From the NCBI RefSeq assembly GCF_014196055.1, contig NZ_JACICY010000007.1, positions 186,001 to 250,000 on the forward strand: a DNA stretch of 64,000 nucleotides. Reading direction: 5' to 3'. Positions within the stretch are counted from its first letter, which is position 1, and every line of letters begins with the position of its first letter. The notes beneath the pieces were generated by a model. That model saw nothing but the letters and a program-made list of their open reading frames with translations. It did no database searches and was not told the origin of the DNA. Source of the stretch: Novosphingobium hassiacum. GTDB lineage: Bacteria > Pseudomonadota > Alphaproteobacteria > Sphingomonadales > Sphingomonadaceae. Below are positions 33,887-42,274 of the stretch, one piece after another. The translations under genes were made by a program, and so were the position numbers.

Positions 33887-35285
33887 TTCAGGCTCCAACC
33901 AGATGTGGGGAGGACGTTTCGCAGGCGGCCCTTCGGCCATCATGCGCGAGATTAACGCCTCGATTCCCTTCGACAAGGCGCTGTGGCGGCAAGACATCGC
34001 CGCGTCAAAGGCCCATGTGGACATGCTCGCCGCACAGGGCATCGTCACTGTGGAGGATGCAGGCCTGATCGCAGGCGGTCTCGATGCCGTGGCCGCCGAA
34101 TACGAAGCCAGCGGAGTCCCCGAAAACTGGGACCTCGAAGACATCCACATGACCACCGAGAGCCGCTTGGCCGAACTGATCGGCCCGGTGGCAGGACGCC
34201 TGCACACCGCACGCAGCCGCAACGATCAGGTTGCAACCGACTTCCGCCTGTGGGTGCGCGATGCGATGGATCAGGCCGAATTGGGGCTCAAGCAGTTGCA
34301 GGTCGCGCTCGTCACACGAGCGGGCGAACACGCCGCCTCGATCATGCCCGGGTTCACCCACCTGCAGACCGCGCAGCCGGTGACGCTGGGTCATCACTTG
34401 ATGGCCTATTACGAAATGGCCGGGCGTGACCGTTCGCGCTTTGCCGACGCGCGCGTCCGCATGAACCGCAGCCCCTTGGGCGCAGCGGCGCTGGCCGGGA
34501 CCGGCTTTCCTATCGACCGCTTTCGCACGGCCGAGGCGCTTGGCTTCGATGGCCCGACCGACAACAGCCTCGACTCGGTGTCAGACCGCGATTTCGCGCT
34601 GGATTACCTGATGGCCGCCGCGCAATGCTCGCTGCACCTGTCGCGGCTGGCCGAGGAGTTCATCATCTGGGCGAGCCAGCCGTTCGGCTTCGTCACGCTG
34701 CCCGATAGCCTTTCGACCGGCAGCTCGATCATGCCGCAGAAGAAGAACCCCGATGCTGCCGAACTGGTGCGCGGGCATTCGGGCCGGATCGTCGGGTGCC
34801 TGACCGCGCTGATGATCACGATGAAGGGCCTGCCGCTCGCTTATTCGAAGGATATGCAGGACGACAAGCCACCGGTGTTCGAGGCGGCATCGCTGCTCGC
34901 GCTGTCGATCGCGGCGATGACCGGGATGGTCGCCGAGGCCACGTTCCGCACCGAACGGATGCGCAGCGCGGCGGAACTGGGATACGCTACCGCCACCGAC
35001 CTTGCCGACTGGCTGGTGCGGCAGGCCGACATCCCGTTCCGTGAGGCGCACCACATCACCGGTTCGGCTGTAAAGCTTGCCGAATCGCGCGGTATCGCGC
35101 TCGACCAGCTGCCGCTTGATGATCTCAAGGCGATCGACGCGCGGATCGATGACCGCGTCTATGCTGCGCTCTCGGTCGACGCGAGCGTCGCCTCGCGCGC
35201 CAGCCATGGCGGAACCGCGCCGAACGAGGTAAGCAAGCGCGTTGCCGAAGCGCGTGTAGCGCTGGGGCTGGAGGACAAGGCTTGA
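33876..35285 (+). CDS. argH: Argininosuccinate lyase
   Basis: This is the last enzyme of arginine synthesis, splitting argininosuccinate into arginine and fumarate. The 469-residue product starts [15 protein letters not shown] and contains [31 protein letters not shown], the family signature [11 protein letters not shown] and [12 protein letters not shown]. The ATG at 33876 lies 10 bases inside the start region of the divergent tlpA-like gene, so the two start regions overlap. Downstream genes (small lipoprotein, lysA) overlap or follow closely, forming an argH-lptM-lysA run found widely in proteobacteria. Confidence 0.96.
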   Translation: MSGNSGSNQMWGGRFAGGPSAIMREINASIPFDKALWRQDIAASKAHVDMLAAQGIVTVEDAGLIAGGLDAVAAEYEASGVPENWDLEDIHMTTESRLAELIGPVAGRLHTARSRNDQVATDFRLWVRDAMDQAELGLKQLQVALVTRAGEHAASIMPGFTHLQTAQPVTLGHHLMAYYEMAGRDRSRFADARVRMNRSPLGAAALAGTGFPIDRFRTAEALGFDGPTDNSLDSVSDRDFALDYLMAAAQCSLHLSRLAEEFIIWASQPFGFVTLPDSLSTGSSIMPQKKNPDAAELVRGHSGRIVGCLTALMITMKGLPLAYSKDMQDDKPPVFEAASLLALSIAAMTGMVAEATFRTERMRSAAELGYATATDLADWLVRQADIPFREAHHITGSAVKLAESRGIALDQLPLDDLKAIDARIDDRVYAALSVDASVASRASHGGTAPNEVSKRVAEARVALGLEDKA

Positions 35286-35533
35286 GCGTATTGCGCACAC
35301 TTCTGCTGACGGGCCTTGCCGCGCTTGCGCTTGCAGGCTGCGGTAACCGTGCCCCACTCAAGCTTGCGCCCGATCAGCGCACGCCGCCGATCCCCTATGG
35401 CCGCGAAGTCCAGCCGAACTCGGACGACCTGCTTAAACCGCCCGCGCAGGCTGCCCCTGCGCGCAATGTCGAGCCGCGTCGCCGCTCGCAGGATCGCGAA
35501 GACGATCCCTTCGACCTGCCTCCCGAAAACTGA
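35282..35533 (+). CDS. Small LptM/YifL-like lipoprotein
   Basis: This 83-residue protein has a lipoprotein signal [20 protein letters not shown] (lipid Cys20) followed directly by [12 protein letters not shown]. That is the family's short G-x-(K/R)-x-P-L motif after the Cys. The remainder is proline-rich and charged. LptM (YifL) in E. coli assists oxidative maturation of the LptD LPS translocon, and homologues are often next to lysA, as here. It starts at a TTG that overlaps the argH stop codon. Confidence 0.75.
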   Translation: MSVLRTLLLTGLAALALAGCGNRAPLKLAPDQRTPPIPYGREVQPNSDDLLKPPAQAAPARNVEPRRRSQDREDDPFDLPPEN

Positions 35534-35542
35534 GATTTTCCG

Positions 35543-36802
35543 ATGGATCATTTTGAACTGAACAACGGCGTGCTGCATGCCGAAGACGTGCCCTTGCCAG
35601 CGATTGCGGCTGAAGTGGGCACGCCCGTCTATGTCTATTCGCGCGCAACGCTGACGCGCCACGCGCGTGTGTTCCGCGATGCGCTGGGCATCTTGCGCAA
35701 TGCGAAGATCGCGTTCGCAGTCAAGTCGAACCCCAACCTGTCCGTGCTCAAGGTGCTGGCGGCGGAAGGCTATGGCGCTGACGTTGTTTCGGGCGGAGAG
35801 ATGGAGCGCGCGCTGGCTGCAGGCATGGTGCCCGATGGCATCGTGTTTTCAGGCGTGGGCAAGACCGCGGCTGAAATGCGCCGGGGGATCGAGGCCGGGA
35901 TTGGCCAGTTCAACCTCGAGAGCGAGGAAGAAGGGCTGGAACTCGCCGAGATCGCCGCATCGATGGGCAACGTCGCCTCTGCCGCCTTGCGGGTGAACCC
36001 CGATGTCGATGCCGGAACGCATGGCAAGATTTCGACGGGCAAGGCGGAGAACAAGTTCGGCGTCCCGTTCGACCGGGCAGCAGCGATCTACGCGCGGCTG
36101 TCGGGGACGCCGGGGCTGGATATGCGGGGCCTCACGCTGCACATCGGCAGTCAGTTGTCATCGCTCGACCCGCTCGAAGCCGCCTTCACGAAGGTTGGCG
36201 GGCTTATGGAGCAGATCCGCGCGGCGGGCCACACCGTCACGCACATGGACTTGGGCGGCGGGATCGGCGTGCCCTACAAGGCGGGCGAAGTCTTCCCGCA
36301 GCCCGAGGAATATGCCGCGATGGTCGCGCGCGTCACCGGCAACTGGGGCGTGACGCTGATGTTCGAGCCGGGTCGCGTGATCACCGGAAACACCGGCGTG
36401 CTGGTGACCGAGGTCATCCGGGTCAAGGAAGGCGCGAGCAATCCATGGGTCGTGGTCGATGCCGCGATGAACGATCTGGCGCGACCGGCGCTCTACGATG
36501 CCTGGCATGATTTCGCAGCAGTTCAGCCCAACGGCGAGACCTTCACCGCGAACATTGTCGGCCCGATTTGCGAAAGCTCGGACACTTTCGCGATGGCGCG
36601 CACCATCGACAAGGTCGGACGCGGCGATCTCGCGGTTTTCCGCACCGCCGGGGCTTATGGCGCTACGATGGCCAACACTTACAACTCGCGGCCCCTGGTG
36701 CCCGAAGTGATGGTCGATGGCGACAAGTGGGCTGTGGTTGCGGACCGCATCGACCCGGCCACCATTCTCGCGGCGGAACGCGTCGCGGACTTCCTCAACT
36801 AA
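35543..36802 (+). CDS. lysA: Diaminopimelate decarboxylase
   Basis: This PLP enzyme (fold type III) makes L-lysine from meso-diaminopimelate. The 419-residue product carries the PLP Lys61 in FAVKSNPN, the HIGSQ motif, the phosphate-binding MDLGGGIGVPY, EPGRVITGNTG, and the dimer-interface GPICESSD with the substrate Cys. The barrel and C-terminal beta domain (AGAYGATMANTYNSRPL) are complete. It starts 10 bases after the small lipoprotein, with a weak gattttccg spacer, and is followed after three bases by the cysG-like gene. Confidence 0.97.
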   Translation: MDHFELNNGVLHAEDVPLPAIAAEVGTPVYVYSRATLTRHARVFRDALGILRNAKIAFAVKSNPNLSVLKVLAAEGYGADVVSGGEMERALAAGMVPDGIVFSGVGKTAAEMRRGIEAGIGQFNLESEEEGLELAEIAASMGNVASAALRVNPDVDAGTHGKISTGKAENKFGVPFDRAAAIYARLSGTPGLDMRGLTLHIGSQLSSLDPLEAAFTKVGGLMEQIRAAGHTVTHMDLGGGIGVPYKAGEVFPQPEEYAAMVARVTGNWGVTLMFEPGRVITGNTGVLVTEVIRVKEGASNPWVVVDAAMNDLARPALYDAWHDFAAVQPNGETFTANIVGPICESSDTFAMARTIDKVGRGDLAVFRTAGAYGATMANTYNSRPLVPEVMVDGDKWAVVADRIDPATILAAERVADFLN

Positions 36803-36805
36803 GCC

Positions 36806-37579
36806 ATGAAGTCGCTCCCCCTCTTCCACCGCATCGCGGGCCAGCCGGTAATCCTGCTGGGCGAGGGGGACGCGGCAGACGCCAAACAGCGCCTGATCGA
36901 ACGTGCAGGCGGGGTGATCGTCCGCGACATCGCCGAGGGGATCGACAGCGGCGCGCGCCTGGCCTTCATCGCGCACGAAAATCCGGCGATGGCCGAGGGC
37001 GACGCGATCCGCCTGCGCTGCGCCGGGCTGCTGGTCAACGTCGTCGACCGGCCCGAACTGTGTGATTTCACGACGCCTTCTATTTTGGATCGCGACCCGG
37101 TGCTGATCGCGGTTGGAACGGGCGGGGCGTCGGCGGGTCTCGCCAAGATCCTGCGGCTGCGCTTGGAACGGATGTTGCCGCAGAGACTGGGCGCATTGGC
37201 GCGTGCGTTGGAAGATGCGCGCGATGGGATGCGCGCCCGGTGGGCGTCAGTGGCGGATCGAAGGCGCGCGCTGGATGCCGCGCTGGACGAAGGCGGAGAA
37301 CTCGACCTGTTCCGCGCCGGGAGCGAGGCGAAGGTCCGCGACTGGCTGGCGTCAGGCGCGGAGGGTCAGTCTGGGCGGTTTGAGATCGTTCTGACTTCAA
37401 ATGATCCAGAGGACCTCACGCTCCGCGCCGCGCGGTTGCTCGGGCAGGCGGATGTTGTTGTTCACGACACGGGCGTTGCGCCAGAGATACTGGCGCGTGC
37501 GCGGGCCGATGCGCTGCGTATGCTGTTGGGATCGCATGTGCCCACGAGCGGGATCGTAGTGGTGCTGCACTTGGCCTAA
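36806..37579 (+). CDS. Precorrin-2 dehydrogenase/sirohydrochlorin ferrochelatase, with remnant of a methyltransferase domain
   Basis: This 257-residue protein matches the N-terminal half of CysG (siroheme synthase): SLPLFHRIAGQPVILLGEG (Rossmann), the dinucleotide-binding turn, VNVVDRPELCDFTTPSILDR, and AVGTGGASAGLAKILRLRLE. It should oxidise precorrin-2 and insert Fe2+ to give siroheme for sulfite reductase. After residue ~195 the sequence FEIVLTSNDPEDLTLRAARL, LGQADVVVHD matches the start of the SUMT methyltransferase domain, but the protein stops about 40 residues later. The methyltransferase half (about 200 residues) is absent, so uroporphyrinogen methylation must come from another enzyme. 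Confidence 0.85.
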   Translation: MKSLPLFHRIAGQPVILLGEGDAADAKQRLIERAGGVIVRDIAEGIDSGARLAFIAHENPAMAEGDAIRLRCAGLLVNVVDRPELCDFTTPSILDRDPVLIAVGTGGASAGLAKILRLRLERMLPQRLGALARALEDARDGMRARWASVADRRRALDAALDEGGELDLFRAGSEAKVRDWLASGAEGQSGRFEIVLTSNDPEDLTLRAARLLGQADVVVHDTGVAPEILARARADALRMLLGSHVPTSGIVVVLHLA

Positions 37580-37593
37580 TTCGGCTGGGGCGC

Positions 37594-38502
37594 TTACCCT
37601 TTCATCGCTGCTTGCAACTGAGCGATGATTACCGCGCTCTGCTCCGCGCCTGATTGCGGCACGAAATCCCCCGCACGGTCCGATATCTTGTCCCAGTTCG
37701 CGGCAAATCCTTCGACCGTGCGTTCCGCGGGCGGCAGCAGCACGCCCTTGTTCATCGTCACCCATGCCGAGTGGTAGCCGCCCGCGCCTGCGCCGACGAT
37801 GGCGTTGGTGGGGCTGTCCTCGGACACCAGATAGAGCGCGGCTGGCACTACGTTTTCCGGGCCGAACAGCTTGAAGGCTTCTTCGGGGAAGATGTCCTCG
37901 GTCATGCGCGTGGCGGCGACGGGGGCCAGCGTGTTGACCTTGATGTTGTTCTTGGCGCCTTCGAGGTAGAGCGTCTTGGTGAGGCCAGCCAAACCAAGCT
38001 TGGCCGCGCCGTAGTTGGCCTGGCCGAAGTTGCCGAACAGGCCGGTAGACGACGCAGTCATCAGGATGCGGCCGTAGTTCTGCTCGCGCATCAGGTCCCA
38101 GCATGCCTTGGTGGCGAAGGCCGAGCCGATCAGGTGGACGCGTACGACCATCTCGAAATCGGCGGGCTCCATCTTGGTGAAGCTCTTGTCGCGCAGGATG
38201 CCCGCGTTGTTGATCAGCACGTGCACGCCGCCCCAGCGCTCCTTGGCGCGGGCGACCATCTCGACCATCTGTTCGTATTCGCTGACCGAGCCGCCATTCG
38301 ACATCGCCTCGCCGCCCATGGCCTCGATTTCCTCGACCACCTTGAGCGCGGCGTCAGAATGGCCGCTGCCATCGCGCGCGCCGCCCAGATCGTTGACCAC
38401 GACCTTGGCCCCGCGCTTGGCCAATTCCAACGCATAAGCGCGGCCAAGCCCGCCACCGGCACCGGTTACGATCGCCACGCGGCCTTCGAAGGAAATGGTC
38501 AT
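37594..38502 (-). CDS. SDR-family oxidoreductase (3-hydroxyacyl-CoA dehydrogenase-like)
   Basis: This is a 302-residue short-chain dehydrogenase. The cofactor motif is TGAGGGLGRAYALELAKRGA, then VVVNDLGGARDG, the structural LINNAGILRDKSF, and the catalytic Ser/Tyr/Lys in MTASSTGLFGNFGQANYGAAK. The NDLGG and NAGILRDKSF motifs and the extended C-terminus resemble the (3R)-hydroxyacyl-CoA dehydrogenase domain of multifunctional enzyme type 2. The substrate is likely an acyl-CoA or steroid-like alcohol. It is divergent from the porin gene and convergent with the cysG-like gene. The ATG at 38502 begins the homology; the reading frame upstream is unrelated. Confidence 0.88.
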   Translation of the reverse strand: MTISFEGRVAIVTGAGGGLGRAYALELAKRGAKVVVNDLGGARDGSGHSDAALKVVEEIEAMGGEAMSNGGSVSEYEQMVEMVARAKERWGGVHVLINNAGILRDKSFTKMEPADFEMVVRVHLIGSAFATKACWDLMREQNYGRILMTASSTGLFGNFGQANYGAAKLGLAGLTKTLYLEGAKNNIKVNTLAPVAATRMTEDIFPEEAFKLFGPENVVPAALYLVSEDSPTNAIVGAGAGGYHSAWVTMNKGVLLPPAERTVEGFAANWDKISDRAGDFVPQSGAEQSAVIIAQLQAAMKG

Positions 38503-38624
38503 CGCAACGGGTCTCCTCTGTCCGCGTAACTGCGCGGTTAACTGGTGCAAAGCGATGCCACGTGGTGTCGGGTAAGGCAACCTCACCCGGATTTGCAGGC
38601 ATTGGCGACAATTCAGCAAGACCA

Positions 38625-38653
38625 CCGTCAACAAAATGTAACACAACGGACAT
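38625..38653 (+). promoter_or_regulatory. Putative Pho box upstream of the porin gene
   Basis: Three heptamers spaced 11 bases apart, ccgtcaa (38625-38631), atgtaac (38636-38642) and cggacat (38647-38653), are separated by AT-rich 4-base spacers (caaa, acaa). Each matches the PhoB half-site CTGTCAT/CTGTAAC at 5-6 of 7 positions. They end 51 bases before the ATG of a phosphate-porin-like gene, the expected position for PhoB-activated transcription. Confidence 0.4.
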
Positions 38654-38704
38654 AATTGAACGCAGAACCGCCAGAGCCCGCGAGGGCATGACCGAGGAAT
38701 CATC

Positions 38705-40144
38705 ATGAAGTTCGCGACGCGCGCCTCCATCACTGCGCTTGCCTGTGCGGCTGGCTGGGCAATCCCGGCGCAGGCTGCAACCGCTAGCCCGGATCTTGCC
38801 GCGCTGCAGACGCAGCTTCAGCAGATGCAGGCGCAGATGCAGAGCCAGATGGATGCGATGCAGGCGATGCAGGCCCAGATCGCCACGCTTCAGGGCCAGT
38901 TGTCCGAAGCGCGGGCCAAGACCGATGCCACTGCCACGGCGGTTGCCGCGCTGCCGCCGCCATCGGTCACGGGCAAGCCGCCTGTCAGCATTGCCTGGGA
39001 CGGCGGACCGCGCATCGAAGCTCCGGTCGATCCGAAAAATCCCAAGGCTGGCAAGTGGAGCTTCAAGCCGCGCGGGCGTCTGCAAATCGATACGGCCTCG
39101 GTTTCCGCGCCTTCGTCGATCGGCAGCAAGAGCCTGGGACTCGCGTCGGAATTCCGCCGAGCCTATCTGGGCGTCGAAGGGACGATCCCGGGCAATTTCG
39201 GCTATCGCATCGAGGCCGATATTGCCAACAGCACGATCGATCCCACCGACGTCTACATGAATTACACCGGCATCAAGAACGTCGTGATTACGCTGGGCCA
39301 GCACAAGCCGTTCGAATCGATGGAGGACACTGAGTCTGATCTGTTCACCAGCTTCATGGAGCGCGGATCGTTCAACACTGCGTTCGGATTTGAACGGAGG
39401 TTGGGCCTGTCTGCGCAATATCAGAAGGGCATGATCCTCGCACAAGTCGGGGTGTTCACCGACAACGTCACCGACCTCAATACCGACAGCGATAACAGCT
39501 ATTCGATCGATGGACGCTTTGCGCTGCAGCCCAGGCTGCTGGGTGGGCAGATGCACATCGGCGGTTCGGCACATTACCACGATCTCAACGAGGGTTATGC
39601 CACCGTGCGCTACCGCGCGCGGCCGTTCACCCACACCACCGACGTGCGCTTCGTCGATACCAAGGCGATCAGCGCGCTTTCAGAAACGAACTACGGGCTG
39701 GAACTGGCATGGACCGGTGGCCCGCTCCATTTCACGGCGGAATCGCAGTGGATGGAGGTCAATCGGCCCGGTGGCATCGCTGATCCGACATTCAATGGCG
39801 GTTATGCCGAGGCGGGCCTGTTCCTGACCAAGGGCGATACGCTGCCCTATCGCATGAACGAAGGCGCGCCGGGGCGGATCAAGCCGAAGAACCCGGTGGA
39901 AAAGGGCGGCCTCGGCGCAGTGCAGGCGAACCTGCGCTACGACTGGCTCGATCTCAACGATGCCGGCGTCGTCGGCGGACGTCAGCAACTGGTGGGCGCG
40001 TCGTTGCTATGGGTGCCGACGGACTACGTGCGCTTCCTGCTGGACTATGGGCACCTGTGGGTGAACGACGCTGCGGTGCTGGCGGGGACGGACCGGTCCT
40101 ACAACGCCGACGTTGTCGGGATGCGCGCGCAGTTCGATTTCTGA
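38705..40144 (+). CDS. OprO/OprP-family porin (phosphate-selective type)
   Basis: This 479-residue outer-membrane protein has a signal peptide (MKFATRASITALACAAGWAI, cleavage near AQA), then a short coiled coil (LAALQTQLQQMQAQMQSQMD and on to about residue 70) for trimerisation. A 16-strand barrel follows, with WSFKPRGRLQIDTASVS, FRRAYLGVEGTIPGNFGYRI and the terminal Phe (VGMRAQFDF). The family includes phosphate and pyrophosphate porins. A gagga box precedes the ATG. The possible Pho box upstream supports induction at low phosphate, but the specificity cannot be read from the sequence. Confidence 0.92.
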   Translation: MKFATRASITALACAAGWAIPAQAATASPDLAALQTQLQQMQAQMQSQMDAMQAMQAQIATLQGQLSEARAKTDATATAVAALPPPSVTGKPPVSIAWDGGPRIEAPVDPKNPKAGKWSFKPRGRLQIDTASVSAPSSIGSKSLGLASEFRRAYLGVEGTIPGNFGYRIEADIANSTIDPTDVYMNYTGIKNVVITLGQHKPFESMEDTESDLFTSFMERGSFNTAFGFERRLGLSAQYQKGMILAQVGVFTDNVTDLNTDSDNSYSIDGRFALQPRLLGGQMHIGGSAHYHDLNEGYATVRYRARPFTHTTDVRFVDTKAISALSETNYGLELAWTGGPLHFTAESQWMEVNRPGGIADPTFNGGYAEAGLFLTKGDTLPYRMNEGAPGRIKPKNPVEKGGLGAVQANLRYDWLDLNDAGVVGGRQQLVGASLLWVPTDYVRFLLDYGHLWVNDAAVLAGTDRSYNADVVGMRAQFDF

Positions 40145-40162
40145 GGCGCGTTCAAATCTGCC

Positions 40163-40186
40163 GCTCCCCCGCCTTCGCGGGGGAGC
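40163..40186. terminator. Bidirectional terminator between porin and ilvE
   Basis: A perfect 10-bp stem (gctcccccgc at 40163-40172, gcgggggagc at 40177-40186) is closed by a cttc tetraloop in the 60-base gap between convergent genes. There is no long T run on either side, so it may act as an RNA-end stabiliser as much as a terminator. Confidence 0.7.
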
Positions 40187-40204
40187 AAGCCTAATTGTAG
40201 TGCA

Positions 40205-41305
40205 TCAGGCGATCCGCTTAACCCAGCCGTGCGTATCGGCGATCTCTCCGCGTTGGATGCCGACCAGCTTGCGACGCAAGCTTTGCGTCAACTGGCCGGG
40301 GCCGCCCGAACCGATCGTGAATTCGCCCGCTTGTCCCGCGACCTTGCCGACCGGCGTCACGACCGCTGCCGTGCCGCAGGCGAAAGTTTCGATCAGCTTG
40401 CCCGATGCGGCATCGGCCTTCCACTGATCCAGACTGTAGCGGCCCTCGCGCACGGTCAGGCCTTCTTCGGCGGCCAGCGTCAGCAGGCTCGACCGGGTGA
40501 TGCCGGGCAGGATCGTGCCAGTCAGTTCGGGCGTCAGGATCGAGCCATCGTCGAACACGAAGAACAGGTTCATCCCGCCCAGTTCCTCGACCCACTTGTG
40601 TTCGGCGGCATCGAGGAACAACACCTGGTCGTGCCCGCGCGCAAAGGCTTCGGCGGTGGGAACCAGGCTGGCGGCGTAGTTGCCGCCGCACTTGGCAGCG
40701 CCGGTGCCGCCGGGGGCCGCGCGGGTGTAGTCACTGACCCAGATCGAAACCGCAGGCGCGCCCGACTTGAAGTAATTGCCAGCGGGGCTGGCGATGACGA
40801 GGAACTTGTATTCCTTGGCCGGGCGCACGCCGAGGAACGCTTCGGTCGCGAACATGAACGGGCGCAGGTACATCGACCCGCCCTCAATGCTGGGGAACCA
40901 GTCCTTGTCAGCGAGGACCTGCTGGCGCACCGCTTCGACGAACAGGTCTTCGGGCAGCTCGGGCATGGCGAGGCGACGGGCCGAGGCGTTGAAGCGCGCG
41001 GCGTTGGCTTCGGGCCGAAACAGCGCGATGCCGCCATCGGCGAGGCGGTAGGCTTTCAGTCCCTCGAAGATTTCCTGCGCATAGTGGAGAACGGCAGCAG
41101 CGGGATCGAGCGGGATCGGGCCATAAGGGATGACGCGCGCGTCATGCCAGCCGGTTCCCTCGGTGTAGTCGATCTCCACCATATGATCGGTGAACGCGCG
41201 GCCAAAACCGGGATCAGCCAGTACCGCATTGCGCACATCGGCGGCGACAGGCGCCGGATGCGGGTGGCGGGTGAAGGAAAGGCTGGTTTCGGCGGTAGTC
41301 GCCAT
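40205..41305 (-). CDS. ilvE: Branched-chain amino acid aminotransferase
   Basis: This PLP enzyme (fold type IV) performs the last step of Leu, Ile and Val synthesis. The 366-residue product contains GTGWHDARVIPYGPIPLDPA, ALHYAQEIFEGLKAYR (substrate loop), the PLP-lysine region GAAKCGGNYAASL, KWVEELGGMNLFFVF, and the phosphate-binding TGTILPGITRSSLL. It is of the long, eukaryote-like group rather than the 300-residue E. coli form. A hairpin and a tiny ORF with a very strong ribosome-binding site lie in the 398-base region upstream on the same strand. Confidence 0.95.
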   Translation of the reverse strand: MATTAETSLSFTRHPHPAPVAADVRNAVLADPGFGRAFTDHMVEIDYTEGTGWHDARVIPYGPIPLDPAAAVLHYAQEIFEGLKAYRLADGGIALFRPEANAARFNASARRLAMPELPEDLFVEAVRQQVLADKDWFPSIEGGSMYLRPFMFATEAFLGVRPAKEYKFLVIASPAGNYFKSGAPAVSIWVSDYTRAAPGGTGAAKCGGNYAASLVPTAEAFARGHDQVLFLDAAEHKWVEELGGMNLFFVFDDGSILTPELTGTILPGITRSSLLTLAAEEGLTVREGRYSLDQWKADAASGKLIETFACGTAAVVTPVGKVAGQAGEFTIGSGGPGQLTQSLRRKLVGIQRGEIADTHGWVKRIA

Positions 41306-41388
41306 GGAATGCGTCCTTGCGCTGGAGTCGGCGGATAGCGCGCCGTGTACTATTGTTGCGCAGAAGGCAAGTGTTATGTAATAAATGT

Positions 41389-41423
41389 GAAGGGCCGCAC
41401 CGGTCAGTCCGGGGCGGCCCTTC
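41389..41423 (-). terminator. Hairpin between the small ORF and ilvE
   Basis: A perfect 10-bp stem (gaagggccgc at 41389-41398 with gcggcccttc at 41414-41423, 15-base loop) lies between the 18-codon ORF and ilvE. Read in the direction of ilvE it is followed by acatttatta, not a pure T run. It could end the small ORF's transcript or be part of the ilvE leader. Confidence 0.55.
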
Positions 41424-41478
41424 GCATGGTCAGCGGCCGGAAGTGCCGCCCACGAAGCCTCTATCGCTTAATCGAAAC

Positions 41479-41535
41479 TCAGCGATAATGCCTCGCGCGG
41501 GACTGTACCGACCTCTGTGCTGAACCATGAGACAT
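41479..41535 (-). CDS. Candidate 18-residue basic peptide with very strong ribosome-binding site
   Basis: The ORF reads MSHGSAQRSVQSRARHYR followed by TGA. The 14 bases aaaggaggtgatcc (41550-41537) are a perfect complement to the 3' end of 16S rRNA, with 7 bases between the aggagg core and the ATG. A 7-bp hairpin (41462-41468 with 41481-41487) begins at the stop codon, and a 10-bp hairpin follows. The peptide is very basic and has no run of Leu, Val or Ile codons, so it is not a classical ilv attenuator. It may be a real small protein gene or a translational control element. There is no homology evidence. Confidence 0.5.
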   Translation of the reverse strand: MSHGSAQRSVQSRARHYR

Positions 41536-41703
41536 CGGATCACCTCCTTTCGCGCTGTTGAGCCTGTTTCGCCGCCCTTGCGAGCGACTGAGCCGGGGGA
41601 CCATTGACCCATCGACCTTGACATCAATGTGAGTCATTCGAGGAAAAACAACAAGACTTGCATTGATTTTTTTTGGCGTCAGTATCGTTGCTTCGCTCAG
41701 GGC

Positions 41704-42249
41704 CTAGCGCCCGCGACAATCCTCGATAGCGCGTCCGATTTCTGCCCATGCCGGAAGGTACAGGGTCGGCAAGCCATTGACCTCGATTGCAAATCTTCCG
41801 CGACTGAACGCCATCGCATCGAGCAGCGGATCGCCTGCGCGCAGTGTCGCAATGAGTTGCGGCTGACCGCCGGGGGCGGGGTCTACTGAGAGCGCCTGGG
41901 TCACGCTGGTGGTGGCGACGGTCATGGGTAGCGAGGTGGCGGAACTGCCGGTGCGGACCAGCGCGATGGTACCCTGAGTGCGGTTGCATGACAGTGCGAA
42001 AAGTGTGCCGCCGGGTGATCCGTAGCGCGCAATTCCGCCGGAATACGTCCAGTTTCCGGGGGTTTGCAAGGCATCGCGCCAGTCTTTGGGGGCAGCCGGT
42101 GCGGGCGCAGGCTGCTGCGGCGGCGGGGCAGGCCTTGCAACCGGGCGCGGTGCGGGTGCGACCACCTCTGGTGACGAGCAGGACGCGAGCAGCGCGATCG
42201 CTGCACAGGAAATAAGCGGGGCAAGACGGCTTGCGCGATTGATTTTCAT
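41704..42249 (-). CDS. Putative lipoprotein of unknown function
   Basis: This 181-residue protein has a lipoprotein signal ending LLASC (lipid Cys24), then a proline/alanine-rich linker (VAPAPRPVARPAPPPQQPAP). A globular domain starts WRDALQTPGNWTYSGGIARY. The domain has strands with conserved glycines, a Cys pair (ALSCNRTQ, IEDCRGR), and a pattern repeatedly seen in sphingomonad lipoproteins, but no named family that I know. It is divergent from tlyA with a 25-base gap, so the promoters must overlap or lie within the flanking genes. Confidence 0.75.
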   Translation of the reverse strand: MKINRASRLAPLISCAAIALLASCSSPEVVAPAPRPVARPAPPPQQPAPAPAAPKDWRDALQTPGNWTYSGGIARYGSPGGTLFALSCNRTQGTIALVRTGSSATSLPMTVATTSVTQALSVDPAPGGQPQLIATLRAGDPLLDAMAFSRGRFAIEVNGLPTLYLPAWAEIGRAIEDCRGR

Positions 42250-42274
42250 GGGGGGGTTATGAGAGGAACGGGCC

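Noticed and set aside
41306..41480. A classical amino-acid attenuator for ilvE
   Set aside because: The small ORF has no run of Leu, Val or Ile codons, and the hairpin before ilvE is not followed by a U run.
41537..41550. A fragment of 16S rRNA (its 3' end ggatcacctccttt on the plus strand)
   Set aside because: Only 14 bases match; the flanking bases do not continue the 16S sequence. It is better explained as a very strong Shine-Dalgarno on the minus strand.
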